Shown here in pieces: positions 11,605 to 22,860 of a DNA stretch of 64,000 nucleotides; the stretch's first letter is position 1; each line of letters opens with the position of its first letter. Location of the stretch: positions 105,536,949-105,600,948 of the forward strand of contig OX457060.1 of the NCBI GenBank assembly GCA_949752795.1. The letters are read 5' to 3'. The position numbers and the translations under genes were made by a program. This DNA is from Hyperoodon ampullatus (taxonomy: Eukaryota > Chordata > Mammalia > Artiodactyla > Ziphiidae). The notes below the pieces were generated by a model. That model searched no databases. It was not told the DNA's origin and was given only the letters and a program-made list of their open reading frames with translations.

Positions 11605-11940
11605 TTGTCTCAGTGAATGAAAGGAAGAAAGAAAGGAAGGAAAGAGAAAGAAAGAAAGAAAGAAGGAAAGAAAGAGAAAGAAAAAGAGAGAGAGGGAAGG
11701 AGGGAGGAAGGAAGGAAGAAAATTTCCTGACCACCCAATCAAAACTCGACCCTTTCTGCTTCCATTTACTTTAATTGAACATACTATTTCCTTCTTATCA
11801 TTTTTCACAGTCTGTAATTACTTGTTTTATGTAGGCTACTAGAATGCAATTTTCATAAGGGCAGGGACTTTACCTTAGTCACAAGGTAACCTGACACAAA
11901 ATAACCACTCTGATAAATATTTCTGAGCAGAATGAAGTAA
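10322..11940 (+). mobile_element. L2 LINE, RT and 3' part
   Basis: Continuation of the L2 starting at 8400. The peptide from 10600 reads LLLEYLSSLGFYITTHSKVS, which resembles the CR1/L2 RT block 'LLLETLSSLGF'. Further down come ACCTGGACAACTGC, TTAAAACATAAGTTGAATCA, AGCTTTTCACTTGCTATTCC and, after an A-tract insertion, TTCCTGACCACCC and AGGGCAGGGACTTTACC. Dead element, about 2.6 kb in total without the insertion, which is unusually long for an L2 remnant. Confidence 0.8.
11569..11722. repeat. Poly(A) tract plus GAAA/GGAA-rich microsatellite inside L2
   Basis: About 33 A followed by a purine-only region of GAAA and GGAA units to 11722. It interrupts the L2 3' region between ATGGCTAGCTT and TTTCCTGACCACCC. 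No SINE or LINE body precedes the A-run, so it is either a severely truncated retroinsertion that left only its tail or a local expansion. The ORF made of F/S/L repeats on the minus strand is an artefact. Confidence 0.85.
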
Positions 11941-12189
11941 TAAATGAATATGAACTATCACATAAAGGTTAATTTGGGAAAGTTATTATTTTCTATTTCT
12001 GCACAAATATCTGCAGTGTCAAAGCAAAGCTACAGCATGAGAAGAAACAGACTTCCATGAGTTTTTCAAAATGATGAATAACTCCCAGGATCTAACCTAT
12101 GACTAACCAAGCACAAGAAATACCACTTAAGCCATATGCTGATGAGTAAACAGTAAAATGGCTCCCTGAGTGTCCATCTGGAAAGGGAG
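11941..12189. other. No feature recognised
   Basis: Unique-looking AT-rich DNA between L2 and MIR. Confidence 0.5.
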
Positions 12190-12420
12190 CTAAAAATAAT
12201 GGAAAATTGTGCACGAAATATTGGGTATTTTATCTAAATTATCTCCTTTAGTACAACACTATGAAGTATGCATTGTCATCATCACTTTAAACATAAAAAT
12301 TCTGACCTCAGGATGATAAGAACTTGCCTAAGATTTCATAAATAGTGAAGGATGTATCTTACATTAGAGGTAATATCTGCCCAGCTCCAAAATATATATT
12401 CTTTCTACAATATTATATAT
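12190..12420 (-). mobile_element. MIR SINE, antisense
   Basis: Antisense MIR: TTATCTCCTTTAGTAC, CACTATGAAGTATGCATTG, the degraded 'lower in A/AACATAAAAATTCTGA' core and AAGAACTTGCCTAAGATTTC follow MIR block order. Strongly diverged. Confidence 0.6.
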
Positions 12421-15400
12421 CCTCTCATCTTTTGTTTTCTATTTCAGTAAGTTTAAGTTAGTACCCTTTGAATCTGAGAATTAAAGTGTAGACCCAGGAG
12501 AGATCTATAGGAGCCCTAATTTGCATCTTCTAAGGGACCTCCCAAAAAGAAGGAAGAGAAGGAGGAAACACTTAAGACTAATTTTAGGTCTGCAAAGGTA
12601 AGCTGTCTTGCAATGTCACTGGGTTAGTTTAATAAGTGTGAGAGTAGAAAATGGCTTCTAATCTAAATTAGTTTAGTTCTAAATTTAGTTCTATATTAGA
12701 ACTAAACTAATCCACTCATCCAAATAGCTCACTAAAGTAAACTAGAAACATATACCTAATTAATAATGTAAAAATGAAAGGTTAGATTTGCATGGGCACA
12801 AGTGAACTAATAGTGAGCCTTTAGTGAACCAACAATTCTGTTCACTAACAGAATCCACTAGTTTTTTTAAAAAAATAAGATTGATATCAGGCCCCTAGGA
12901 TATGAATTTTCAAAGGCCAGAGCTGCTTTAACCACAAGGACAAAGTTGTTCAGAAATTTGATGAGTCCATGATTTGTTTCTTCTGAATTTTCCATCTTCA
13001 CATCTCCACAGCTGGGCCCAGTGCACCTTCTTACCCAACTACAGGCTCAGATTTCTTCAGAAGTATTTTGTCAATGAACAAAGAAGCTGCTAAGTGTTCC
13101 TACAAGGTAGAAGTCACAGAGGCAGAAACAGCAGCAGCAAGAACTTAGGGGGGAAAATGCTTGGTGGAGAAAATCAGAACTGTTTTGGACTTCTGTATAT
13201 GTATTGTACAGATTAATAAATTTTGATTACACATCCAGAAGTATCATAATATTCTCAGTGCTCAGGTCTCTAGAAGTCTCAATAAAACCCCATCAGTTGG
13301 CAGCTTCTGCCCAGGCTGGTAGGGCTATCATGTCATCACCATTCTGAATCTCTTGATCACAAAATTATGGGGACCAATTTACCCTTCAATTTCTCAATAC
13401 TGACACCCTGAGTACAGAGGATCGTACCAAGGATCAGTTCCTCTCTCAAAGGCAGCCATCTTTTGTGTAAGAAGCTAGCTCTGAGATGGCTTAGCCCAAG
13501 AACCATTTTCAATAGAAAAGTTCTATACTGAATAGTGACTGACTGAACAAGCTAGATCCTTTCTCATGAGGTGTTTGAATGAGAGGAATACAGAGAAAGT
13601 CCTCGTTTGGTAGAAAAATTAGGTAGAGAAGCAGGTGAGGAGAGAAATAAAGAGAAGAACCAGAGTAAAAGAACTGCCTGTGACCACTTTTCTCAGAATG
13701 GGTGAAGCCAGCATTCACAGCTGATCCTTGGCCAGTACAGGCTATCTTTTAAGTCTAATTTATTGAATAATAGTTACTTCTATCATTAGATCTGAATGGC
13801 TGTGAAGTACCATGTATAATTATATCACTTTTTACTTTCCTAACTCATTATTTGAGCCCCTGCGTGCCTTATCAGAAGGAAGCCTGTTTCTTCCAACTAC
13901 GACCCACTTTTTCCTCAGTTGCTCCCAAAAGACACTAAAGGCTTAACCCTAGGAATGGAAGTTAACCCTCTTCTGAAATCAGGCTTATAAGGATCTCATA
14001 GTTGGTCCTTCCATTACTGCCATTGTTTCTCTCTTTTAAAATTGTGTTACTGCTGAAGCTTACTTTTACCCAATTTTGTAGATGTTTATTTTATCTGCCA
14101 AGATAGCCTTAGTGGGTCTCCATGCTGGAGTCTGAAGATATACAGTACTTCTTTTAAAAGTCGCTCACATATTGACTCTTCCCCATGTGACAGCCACAAA
14201 ACTATGTGTGTGAGGGTCTTCATGCCCCAGCCCCATGCCATATCATAATCACCAAGACCTCACCCCCTCACAACAACAATAAAAAGTTGGTCCCTTGTGT
14301 ACCACCTAAAGAACTACCCCATACTACTGCTTTCATATAGGAAATTTTATTTCATTGCCTCTGTCTGCCACTAGTTCTTCACCTGGGCCATTCAGAATCA
14401 GTCTACTTGGTCTCCTGTACTAGGAGTTCCAAGGAGGTATACTTAGGCTATTTATTGACCTCTTCCCTTCAAGAAAGCCCCAGATTTTCATTTACAGATA
14501 CATTTTCTCTCAAGGAACACATCTCCTGATCAGTGACATTTAAGAGTGGTAACTGTAATAAACAAAGCTTCTGTCACACTCTCATCTCAGGACAATGGCT
14601 GGATCCTACCCAATCTTAGCACATGCAAGGCCATTAAGTTGTCTTTTCCTTATTTTAGGGGCTTTTTGTCTCCACCTGATACAAGCAAGAGCCTGGCATT
14701 TTAAGTAACTTCTTCCATGGGGAACTTATTTAATCTTTACTTTGACTGATACCCTGTTTTCACATCTATAAAGAAGATAGTTTAAGCTCAAACTTTCTAC
14801 TATCTAAGCTCCTTGGCAGGAATAAATTAAACACTGGCAGGAAGTCATTAATTCTTTATAGCTCAACATGTGCAGGGAATAAAAATAAATCTATGAATCC
14901 TTTGCCTCCCAAAAACTTAAATAGTGAATCTATCCCATTCATTTTCTTTTCCTGGCACAATGCTCTTATTTATTTTTCTTCTATTTCTTATAGCTATTAT
15001 GTTATTTTCTTGCCTTAATTCTGAATATATTTTAGAAGTATTAACCTACTCTACTCTCTTTTACATGGGCATTGCCAGTCAATAAAAATATAACTTGATA
15101 GCCTTATTTTTTAAGTAGTGCTATTTAGAAATAATAGTTTTCTAAAATAGTTTTAAGGATTGTAATAGTGCTATTTAAATAGTTTTCTAAATCGTGTTAT
15201 TGTCTTTAATGAATTTAATAAGTGATATAAAAGTCAAATGTAATACTTAAGAAAGAGTTAACATTCAGTTTGCTACCAGATTCCTTTTGTAAGCCACTAG
15301 TATTTATTCACATAATCTAATATTCTTTTTGGCTAATTCTTTTGTCTCTTACATTACAACATTTGTGTTTTTTTTTTTTTAACATTACTACTTCAGTTTC

Positions 15401-16308
15401 CTTCACCTACTCCCTGTGCTAAAAGTTTAGCCTAAAAAGAATGGTTTACTTTTCTAAGTTGAAAATTATTTTTGCTTTCCTTTTTAAATATTTTCTAATC
15501 TTCCATTTATTTGTATTAACTCTCCCAATAAATATTAACATCACCTATCATATTTATAACAATGAAGTACTTCATTAACAGTTTCAAAAGCATTTATGTT
15601 TTCATAATCCCTTTCACAAATGCAAAAGTGTACTTATATATTTTGGGTTTTGGTTTTTTTTTAAATGTTCTACAGGCTGAAATGAAATACTGCAAACACA
15701 ATACAATGTTTAATATAGTAGCTATAATGAATGAATACCTAACATTAAATTGCATAATGAGACTCAAGACTGAAGACATTATTAGATATCTACATGAGAT
15801 AACCCTGGCATGCTAAAAAAAACTTTTAAATAAAACAAATGTAGAAAAATTTTAAAATGATAGTCTGCACTTCTATCAGCAACAACAAACACAACTAAAT
15901 CCTAAGGAAATTTTAGTATGCACAAACAAACTTTCAAATGTTATTTCTGTCTGCCTAACAATACCAGGGACTGCCCTTACAAATTGAGAGACAATAATGA
16001 ACGTATTCTCAACTACTTCCCTCTTTCCCTCTTTTCTTTGAACTAAGTGGGTTTGCACACTAGCTTTTGCATTTTTCAACTACTATTAATTTACAGGATT
16101 GAACTGGGGAAAAACTAGAGGGTGAATTAAGACTCAAATAATTCAAACCCTACAAAAAGAAACGTTTATCTGTCAGTTTGAAGGAAGAACTTTAAAGATG
16201 TTGTGATATGAAGCAGAATTATCACTACTATTAATTGCACAGACATATTAAAAGGACCCCAGAAAGTGACCTCCTCTAAAACAGAGAAAGTTTTAGAAGA
16301 GGTTAGGA
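12421..16308. other. Long stretch without recognised gene or repeat
   Basis: About 3.9 kb of AT-rich DNA. ORFs are under 85 codons and lack family features. Present are a perfect 16-bp stem-loop at 12667-12711, a T12 run near 15369, and a small imperfect hairpin at 16272-16302. A block at 14150-14600 has a slightly higher GC content and may be an old LTR, but I cannot assign it. Confidence 0.45.
12667..12711. repeat. Perfect 16-bp inverted repeat with 13-nt loop
   Basis: ATTAGTTTAGTTCTAA at 12667-12682 is exactly reverse-complementary to 12696-12711. AT-rich. It could extrude as a cruciform or fold as RNA, but no transcript evidence is visible. Confidence 0.9.
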
Positions 16309-16433
16309 ATATTTTTAGGAATTCTTTTCTCTACTCTCTTTGCAATGGCAACCTCATTTGGTGTCATACTTTTAATAATTAACAAGGTGCTGGTGATCTC
16401 AATCCTGTAGCTTGACTTTTTTGTTTTTTGCAG
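16309..16433 (+). repeat. Left arm of a 2.5-kb-spanning inverted repeat (L2-derived)
   Basis: The reverse complement of this 125-bp block matches 18713-18859 with about 7 differences outside the A-tract, including a 37-bp identical core. The arms contain L2 RT-region sequence, sense here and antisense in the partner. The partner has an A34 run where this copy has only TTTTTTGTTTTTT. Confidence 0.88.
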
Positions 16434-16994
16434 AGTTGTTAGAGGAGCTCAGGAGGAGGTCAGGAAAAAATATATCTTAATCTTCTATTCTTAGATAAAT
16501 GTCAAGTATATCTATCACCTCAATTAACCATAGGAAAAAAGCTGTCAAAATCTAATTCTTTTTTTGACAAGACGTTTATTCTGAAACAAGCAGAGGGAGA
16601 AGCAGGCAGTTGCATTAGGAAGAAATGAGTGTCACAGGGGTCTGAGCCACATGGGGAGCTTCCCATGTGCAAAATGCTGATTAGAACCATGGTGAATATA
16701 GGCCAACATGTTCCAGGTTTGTTGACTTAGTTATTGTAAATCTGGGGCTTCGCAGTTTGGTTGACCTTGGAATTGAGATTGTTAACAAAATAGATGTTTT
16801 CATTTCTAGCAATGCCACGCAAATAAAGATGAACTGATGAAAGCACTTTAAAGAATCACATAGGCAATTGTAAAGGTGAAGGCAAGTTGTTTATTATAAG
16901 CATTTATTTTACCTTTGTTACCTTGAAAAAATTAAATTATAGAGCAGCTTTTTATATCCCTAATACTGACACAATTAAACAAAGTTAACAGATG
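16434..16994. other. No feature recognised
   Basis: Spacer between the inverted-repeat arm and an L2 end. A short moderately GC-rich block at 16570-16700 is not assignable. Confidence 0.45.
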
Positions 16995-17160
16995 GTCATC
17001 CATTTAGTCACATAATAAATATTTACTGTGTACTTTTGCACACAAAGAAATGTGCTAGGTGCATTAAAATACACACAAAAATTATAAAATGCAAATCCTT
17101 CCTTTCAGGACACTATAAACAATAAGACAATATAGTTGTATGCTGTTATAATATAAATTT
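16995..17160 (-). mobile_element. L2 LINE 3' end, antisense
   Basis: TAATAAATATTTACTGTGTAC, TGTGCTAGGTGC and ATCCTTCCTTTCAGGAC, in that order, are the reverse complement of the L2 3' terminus. Confidence 0.65.
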
Positions 17161-17218
17161 TTAAAATATATTGGTCAATCAGCAATATTAATGTAATGGA
17201 TTGAGTTTAGAGCTATAC

Positions 17219-17371
17219 TGTCCAGTACAGGAGCCATTAGCCATATGCAGCTATTTAAATTTAAATTAATTAAAATTAAATAAAACTAAAAATCTAATTC
17301 CTCAGTCTCACTACCCAGATCTCAAGTGCTCACTACTGGTTAATGCTTACTGTGTTGGACAGTGGTGCATT
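17219..17371. mobile_element. Small hAT-like DNA transposon with terminal inverted repeats
   Basis: Starts CTGTCCAGTACAGGAGCCAT and ends with the imperfect reverse complement (TTACTGTGTTGGACAG). The interior is AT-rich and noncoding, about 150 bp. The same family, with 'CATATGGCT' and 'GTGGCTAGTGGCTAC' subterminal blocks, occurs at 44596 and 51100-51172, where an L1 splits it. A non-autonomous element; I do not assign the exact MER name. Confidence 0.65.
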
Positions 17372-18040
17372 TCCATCACTGTGAAGAGGCTTATTAGAAA
17401 GCACTGGCTTAGAACATAGAAATATCCTATCAAGTTGCAGGAATTTATTAAACCTACTTAGCTGAGTCTTCATGAGTGGAAAAAATGGGTAAAATTTTGA
17501 CATATTCAAAAGTTCATTTAATAGAGTATTAAATATAAGGAAAAAGCATGAACAAAAGTCAAGAAACCAAAAGGAAACCAGCATACAGGGTATATACAAG
17601 GAGGAGCGGCCACACTTATTAATTTATTTATTTTTACTGATGGAAGAATAAAGGATAGAAGTGGGAAATAAAGTTACATATTTTAGATGGACTTACATCA
17701 TTAATAAATTTGAATGGCAAAAAAAAATTTGCATTACACCATAACGACTTTAAGTTTGTTTTGCAGACATGTCCTGAAGTACAGTGTGCAGTATGATTTT
17801 AAGTGGTACTTTGAAGGCATTTTTAATTTTAACAGCTTTATATGTATTTTATGGATATGTAAACATGTATATTAGCACGCAAAATCTTTAATATCACTGA
17901 TATCATTGTTAGAGACAAGACTAAATTTTTTTCCATTAAAATAGTGAATTGAATCAAATTCACAGATGATCACTGTGTAGATAAGTCCCAAGGTTTTATA
18001 TCTAAGGCAGTACACAGTGTGTTGGCTAAAATCATCAAAT
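17372..18040. other. No feature recognised
   Basis: AT-rich DNA with no assignable repeat or gene. Confidence 0.45.
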
Positions 18041-18240
18041 ACCAGCTTTAACACTTTCCAACTATGTGATCGTGGGCATATTACCTTTTTCTGTGCTTCA
18101 GTTTTCTCTTCTGGAGAAAGATCTTAAGAGTAGAGCTATTGAGTACCTATGTTACAGTGTTTGTGTAAGGGCTAATGGTAAAGCGCTGAAAGGAGTGCAT
18201 AGCATGCAATAAGCCCTTAAGTTTTGCTATTATTACTATT
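18041..18240 (+). mobile_element. MIR SINE, sense
   Basis: CCAACTATGTGATCGTGGGC, TTACCTTTTTCTGTGCTTCAG and, further down, GGTAAAGCGCTGAAAG and AATAAGCCCTTAAG, follow the MIR consensus order over about 200 bp. Confidence 0.8.
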
Positions 18241-18511
18241 AATATTGAAATCTGCAACATTATTAGAGATGTGCTTTAGAAAAGTTAATTCAGCAGCAGA
18301 ATGTGACATGGATAAGAGAAGGAGATGATGCAATCTGGAAAAAGCAGGTGGAATACAGATTCAGTCATTCAAAGTCAAAGGTAGTACCTATGTCTGAAGA
18401 GTAATAGCAATAGGAATGTTGAGAAGGGGACAAATATATAGGTATAATACAGGTAGAATAAACAGGACTTGATAAATAATATAATAGAAAGATGAAAGAA
18501 AGAGAGAAGTC

Positions 18512-18597
18512 AAAGGAAATACCAAGGTTCCCAAGTCTAGGTAGAGGGGCACCAAGTAAAAGGAAATACCAAAGGTTCCAAGTCTATGTAGAGAAGC
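18512..18597. repeat. 46-bp tandem duplication
   Basis: AAAGGAAATACCAAGGTTCC at 18512 recurs as AAAGGAAATACCAAAGGTTC at 18558, and the similarity runs on through AAGTCTANGTAGAG. Two copies, lightly diverged. Confidence 0.9.
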
Positions 18598-18712
18598 AGA
18601 TGTTTGGGAGGAATGATGATGGGTTTCATGTTAGAAATATTGACTTTGAGGTTTTGGTAAGAACTTCAGGTTGAGATATCCAAAAAAACAGTGGATATAA
18701 GGATCTGGAGTT

Positions 18713-18714
18713 CT

Positions 18715-18753
<39 letters not shown>

Positions 18754-18859
18754 AAACTACAGGATTGAGATCATCAGCACATTGTTAATTATTAAAAGTA
18801 TGACACCAAATGAGGTTGCCATTAGAAAGAGAGTAGAAAAAAGAATTCCTAAAGAATAT
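18713..18859 (-). repeat. Right arm of inverted repeat, with A34 expansion
   Basis: Partner of 16309-16433. The A-tract at 18717-18750 has expanded relative to the left arm. Flanking sequence continues as L2 on this side. Confidence 0.88.
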
Positions 18860-19457
18860 CTTCTCTTTTAGGTAACCTGAGACAACAACTGAGATTGAGA
18901 TAGAGAATTCAGAGATGTGGATGAAAACCAAAGTACAAAAGAGTTACGAAAAGGAAAAGATAAGCAGTGGTATTAAGTGCTACAGAGTGGTTGAGGAGGA
19001 TGGAAATTGAGAGAAGTTATTGGTTTACTAACTAGGAATTATTGGTAACTTTAGAATAAAAAGCTTGGAATAGGCCAAAACCAGTTCAGCCTTGACTTGA
19101 AGGTCAGATGTTGGTAGTCTTTCTATAAATTTAGCCACAAAAGGAAAGAGGGAAAGTATGTTTGCTTGAGGAAATGACAGGAGTAAGGGAAAGTTTTTGC
19201 TTTTTTTGCTTTGAGTGTATTTGTAGGCTGAAAAACTAGTGAACGTAAAGGGTGACTGAAAACTGAAACAGAGATTATAATTCAAAGAGCTAGATCCTGA
19301 AGCTAGTGAAATAAGAGTGAATCTAGAAAACACCAAGAGAGTTCAATCTTGGACAGGGAGGAGAAATTTATCTTTGGGAAGAAAAGATGAAGGAGATAGG
19401 TGAAAATCTATGGAAAGTTAGACTGAAATTTGTCATTTTCAGTAACTAAGATCAAAA

Positions 19458-20095
19458 GTCCTCAGTATGCATTCACTTATTCAAAAAATATTTGCTGAGT
19501 GTCCACAATGTGCAAGAGAGATTCTGTTCTATAAACTGGTGATACAGAAATGAACAAGACAGGGAGAAACCTGAACTTACCCAGTTAATATATTCTAGAG
19601 TGAGGAGGAATATAGCTGCAAATAAACAAAAGCTGCAGTAGATGGTAGAGAGCACCAATATTTAGAAATAGGGTAAAAGAGAAAAGAAAGAAGAAATGGC
19701 AAATAATAATCAAAATAATTATAAATCATGACATGGTTTTGGAGAAAATTAAATCAGACAATTAGATAGAGACTGAGTGGATAGCTCTTGGTCAGCAAGG
19801 GAAAGCAGGGAGGCCTCTCTGAGTTTGGCTAATATGAGCTGAAATCTGAATGTGGTCAAGTCTACTATGGGGAGACCAGTAGGAGGAATGTTCCAGAAAG
19901 AGGAGATAGCAGGTTTAAAAATCCAAAATGGGAATGATTTAGCCTGGAGGGATAGAAAAAGGAGAGTGGCCATTGCACAGTCAAAATGAAGAAGAAGGTC
20001 TGATGTCTTGAGTAAATATTGGTGTCAGAAGTGAGTTTTGAGTGCTTGTGAAATAGAATTTTGGAAGAGACATAGAGAAATGAAAAGTATTGAAT
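19458..20095 (-). mobile_element. L2 LINE 3' part, antisense (second copy)
   Basis: Starts with the L2 3' terminus in antisense (ATTCAAAAAATATTTGCTGAG, TCTGTTCTATAAACTGGTGATAC) and runs into L2 body (GGGAGGCCTCTCTGAGTTTG, GGAATGTTCCAGAAAGAGG). It follows the preceding L2 directly; because it begins again at the 3' end it is a separate insertion. Confidence 0.75.
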
Positions 20096-20125
20096 AGCTA
20101 TAGAGTCACATAATTTTGTCTTCTC

Positions 20126-20725
20126 TTGCTCACATATGCTTCTAAAAGTCTAGTGGATCTCAGCAATCTGTCCATAACATCTTTACTCCATCATCTACAC
20201 TCGCAGCCTAAGATGATTTTATCCAGTTCCTTAGTAACACTTTTCTATATGCCAGTAACTCCCAAATCCATGTCTTCATCCAGGACCTCTCTGCTGAACA
20301 CAGTAGCATTCCATCAGTTGCCCACTTGGCAACTCTACTTGGATATCTCAGAAGCATCTCTAACTCAGCACATACAAACTAGAATTCTTCACTACTCCCT
20401 CACCCTCAGATATATTGCTCTTGTCCCCTAGTTTGTAGCTAATAGCTCTCATCCACTTAATTGCTTAGGACAAAGACTAAGCAGGCATATTAATTGTTCT
20501 TCTTTCATGTCCCACACCTGTCAAAACTCAGTAAGTCCTGTCATCTTTACCTACAAAATACATCTCCAAATAAACCACTCTCACCAAGTCCACTGTTACA
20601 ACTCTATTTTTTCAGTTTAATTTGCACTGTTCTAATAAACTCCTAATCATTCCCCGTTTCAACTCTTGTTCTTCTACAATCCATTCTCCCTAAAGCAGCC
20701 TAAGTAATCCTTTCCTAGAAGAATC
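20126..20725 (+). mobile_element. L2 LINE, RT-to-3' coding part, sense
   Basis: AACTCCCAAATCCATGTCTTC, ACTTGGATATCTCAGAAGC and, later, CTACAATCCATTCTCCCTAAAGC match the order of the L2 RT C-terminal region. The 101-codon ORF at 20126 is a chance opening in this decayed element. Confidence 0.72.
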
Positions 20726-20922
20726 CACATAGAATTGGTATTAATTATTTCTTAAATATTTGATAGAATTTGCCAGAGAAGCCATATGGGTCTAGACTTC
20801 CTTGGTGGAAAAATTTTAAGTTACAGATTTCAATTATCTGTTTTTATTGATATAGGGCTATTCAGGTTTTCTATTTTATCTTGAATCATTTTTGTAATTT
20901 TTGTCTTCAAAAAATTTATTCA

Positions 20923-21109
20923 GGGCTTCCCTGGTGGCTCAGTGGTTGAGAGTCTGCCTGCCGATGCAGGGGACGTGGGTTCGTGCCCTGGTCCAGGAAG
21001 ATCCCACATGCCATGGAGTGGCTGGGCCCGTGAGCCATGGCCGCTGAGCCTGCACGTCCGGAGCCTGTGCTCAGCAACGGGAGAGGCCACAACAGTGAGA
21101 GGCCCGCAT

Positions 21110-21159
<50 letters not shown>
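20923..21159 (+). mobile_element. CHR-type tRNA-Glu SINE in old L1
   Basis: Sense SINE with the head GGGCTTCCCTGGTGGCTCAG, a box B-like GGTTCGTGCCC, the unrelated middle region (GCCGCTGAGCCTGCACGTCC) and a 45-A tail (21115-21159). Flanks share AAAATTTATTCA / AAAATTTTCATTCA, a TSD with a small indel. The uninterrupted A-tail suggests a fairly young copy. Confidence 0.93.
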
Positions 21160-21163
<4 letters not shown>

Positions 21164-21594
21164 CATTCATTCAATTTCTGAAATTTATTGACACAAAGTT
21201 GTTTATAATTGTATCCTTTTTAAATACAGTATCTGTACTGAAGTCTCAGCTTTCATTCTTGAGATGGGTAATCTGTGTTTTCTAATTTTTGCTTCATTAG
21301 TTGAGCTAGATATTTATCTTTTTTTTTTCTTTTCAAAGAATTAACTTTTGGTTTCATTGAGTTTCTCTGTTTTGCTCATTTTTTTCTATTTTTATTTCAA
21401 TAATTTCCTCTCATATTCATTATTTTACTTATATTAGATTTAATATGCTCTTCTTTTTTGAGTCTCTTAAAGTGGAAACTTAGGTAATTGACTCACCCTT
21501 TCCTTTCTGTGAGAATTTACTATAACATTTTCCTCTAATACCACTTTAGCTGTATCCCACAAATTTATTTGTGTTTTAAATTTAAATTTGTTGT

Positions 21595-21672
21595 GTTGTG
21601 TTTTAAATTTATTCAGTTCAAAATATTTGTTGTGTGGGTTGTGTTTTAAATTTATTCATTTCAAAATATTTT
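21595..21672. repeat. 43-bp tandem duplication in old L1
   Basis: GTTGTGTTTTAAATTTATTC at 21595 repeats at 21638 with one substitution downstream (CAGTTC versus CATTTC). Confidence 0.85.
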
Positions 21673-22540
21673 CTCATTTCCTTTTATTTCTTCTTTAACT
21701 CAAGTTATTTAAAAGACCATTATTTAATTTTCAAATATATGGGGATTTTCCCAATATCTTTGATGTTGATTTCTAATTTAGTGCATTATGGTCAGAGGAC
21801 ATACTTTCTATGACTTTTAAATGTCCTTTTATACATCTTTTTGAATGATACTGTGTCTTATTGCCCAGAATATAGCCTACATTGCTAAAAGTTTCATATA
21901 CTATTGAAAATAAATGTATTCTTCTGTGGTTGGGTAGAGTATTTTATAAATAACAATTAGGTAAAATCAGCTAAGAGTATTGTTTCATTCTTCTATACCT
22001 TTACTGAATTTCTGTCAACTTGTTCTACCAATTATTGAGTGGTAATAACTATAATTGTTAAAGTGTCTATTATTCCTTTCAATTCTATAAAGTTTTTCTT
22101 GAAGTATTTTGGAGTTCTGTTATTAGATGCATTCACATTATAAATGTTATATCTTCATGTTATATTGATACTTTTATCATTATGAAATCTCTACCTTGGT
22201 GTCTAGTAATAGTCCTTGTGTCAAGTCTATTTAATCTTATATTAATATAGCCACTTCAGTTTTCATATGCTTACTGTTTGTATATTATACTTTTTCTATT
22301 ATTCTACTTTCAAGATATTTATATTTAAAATCCACCTCTTACGGTCAAAATGTGAGTCTTGCTTTTTATCTAGTGTGGAATATCTACTGATTGAAGTCTG
22401 TTTAAATTTAATATAATTATCAATATGGATGGACCTATTTCTGACATTTTGCTATTCATCTTTTGTTTGTCTCACCTTCATTTTATTCCTCTGTTCCTAC
22501 TTCCCACCTTCTTTTTTGTTAAACAAATAATTTTTATTAC

Positions 22541-22860
22541 ACAATTTATTTTCTCCTTTATCTCTTAAACAATTCAGTTTCTGATGAGAATTCTTTTTCT
22601 GGTTTACAGACCACTGTCTTCTCACTGTGTCCTCACATGATCTTTCCTCCGTATGTGTGCAGAGAAAGAATGAATGTTCCGGTGTTTCTTTTTATAAGGA
22701 CACAAATTCTATTGGACCATGGCATCACCCTTATGTCTTCATTTAAACTTAATTACTCCCTCAAAGGCCCCATTTCCAAATACAGCTACATTGGGGATAG
22801 GGTTTCAACATACAAATTTTGAGGGAAAAAAATCAGTCCATAAGAAGATAATATGTTATA
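22541..22860. repeat. Ancient interspersed repeat, family not assigned
   Basis: Contains the widespread mammalian blocks TCCTCACATGATCTTTCCTC, TTTATAAGGACACAAATTC, AAGGCCCCATTTCCAAATAC and TTTCAACATACAAATTTTGAG in the usual order. Probably an old LTR or DNA element, name not recalled. ORFs at 22637 and 22719 lie in it and are not genes. Confidence 0.5.

Larger units (their letters stand above)
18255..19440 (-). mobile_element. L2 LINE, RT-region part, antisense
   Basis: Antisense L2 coding sequence. 'GAGATATCC...GGATCTGGAGTTC', 'GAGATCATCAGCAC' and 'AAGTGCTACAGAGTGGTTGAGGAGGATGG' (in blocks) correspond to the reverse complement of the L2 RT and post-RT region. It contains the right arm of the inverted repeat (18713-18859), an A34 tract (18717-18750) and a 46-bp tandem duplication. 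No reading frame survives. Confidence 0.75.
20735..22540 (-). mobile_element. Old L1 (L1M type), ORF2 endonuclease-to-RT region, antisense
   Basis: The block order is that of old mammalian L1 ORF2 in antisense: GAAGCCATATGGGTCTAGAC, TTCAAAGAATTAACTTTTGG, GCTGTATCCCACAAATTT, TTCAAATATATGGGGATTTT, TATGGTCAGAGGACATAC and AATATAGCCACTTCAGTTTTC. The 3' side of the element is to the left. A CHR SINE (20923-21159) and a 43-bp tandem duplication (21595-21672) interrupt it. Confidence 0.85.
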
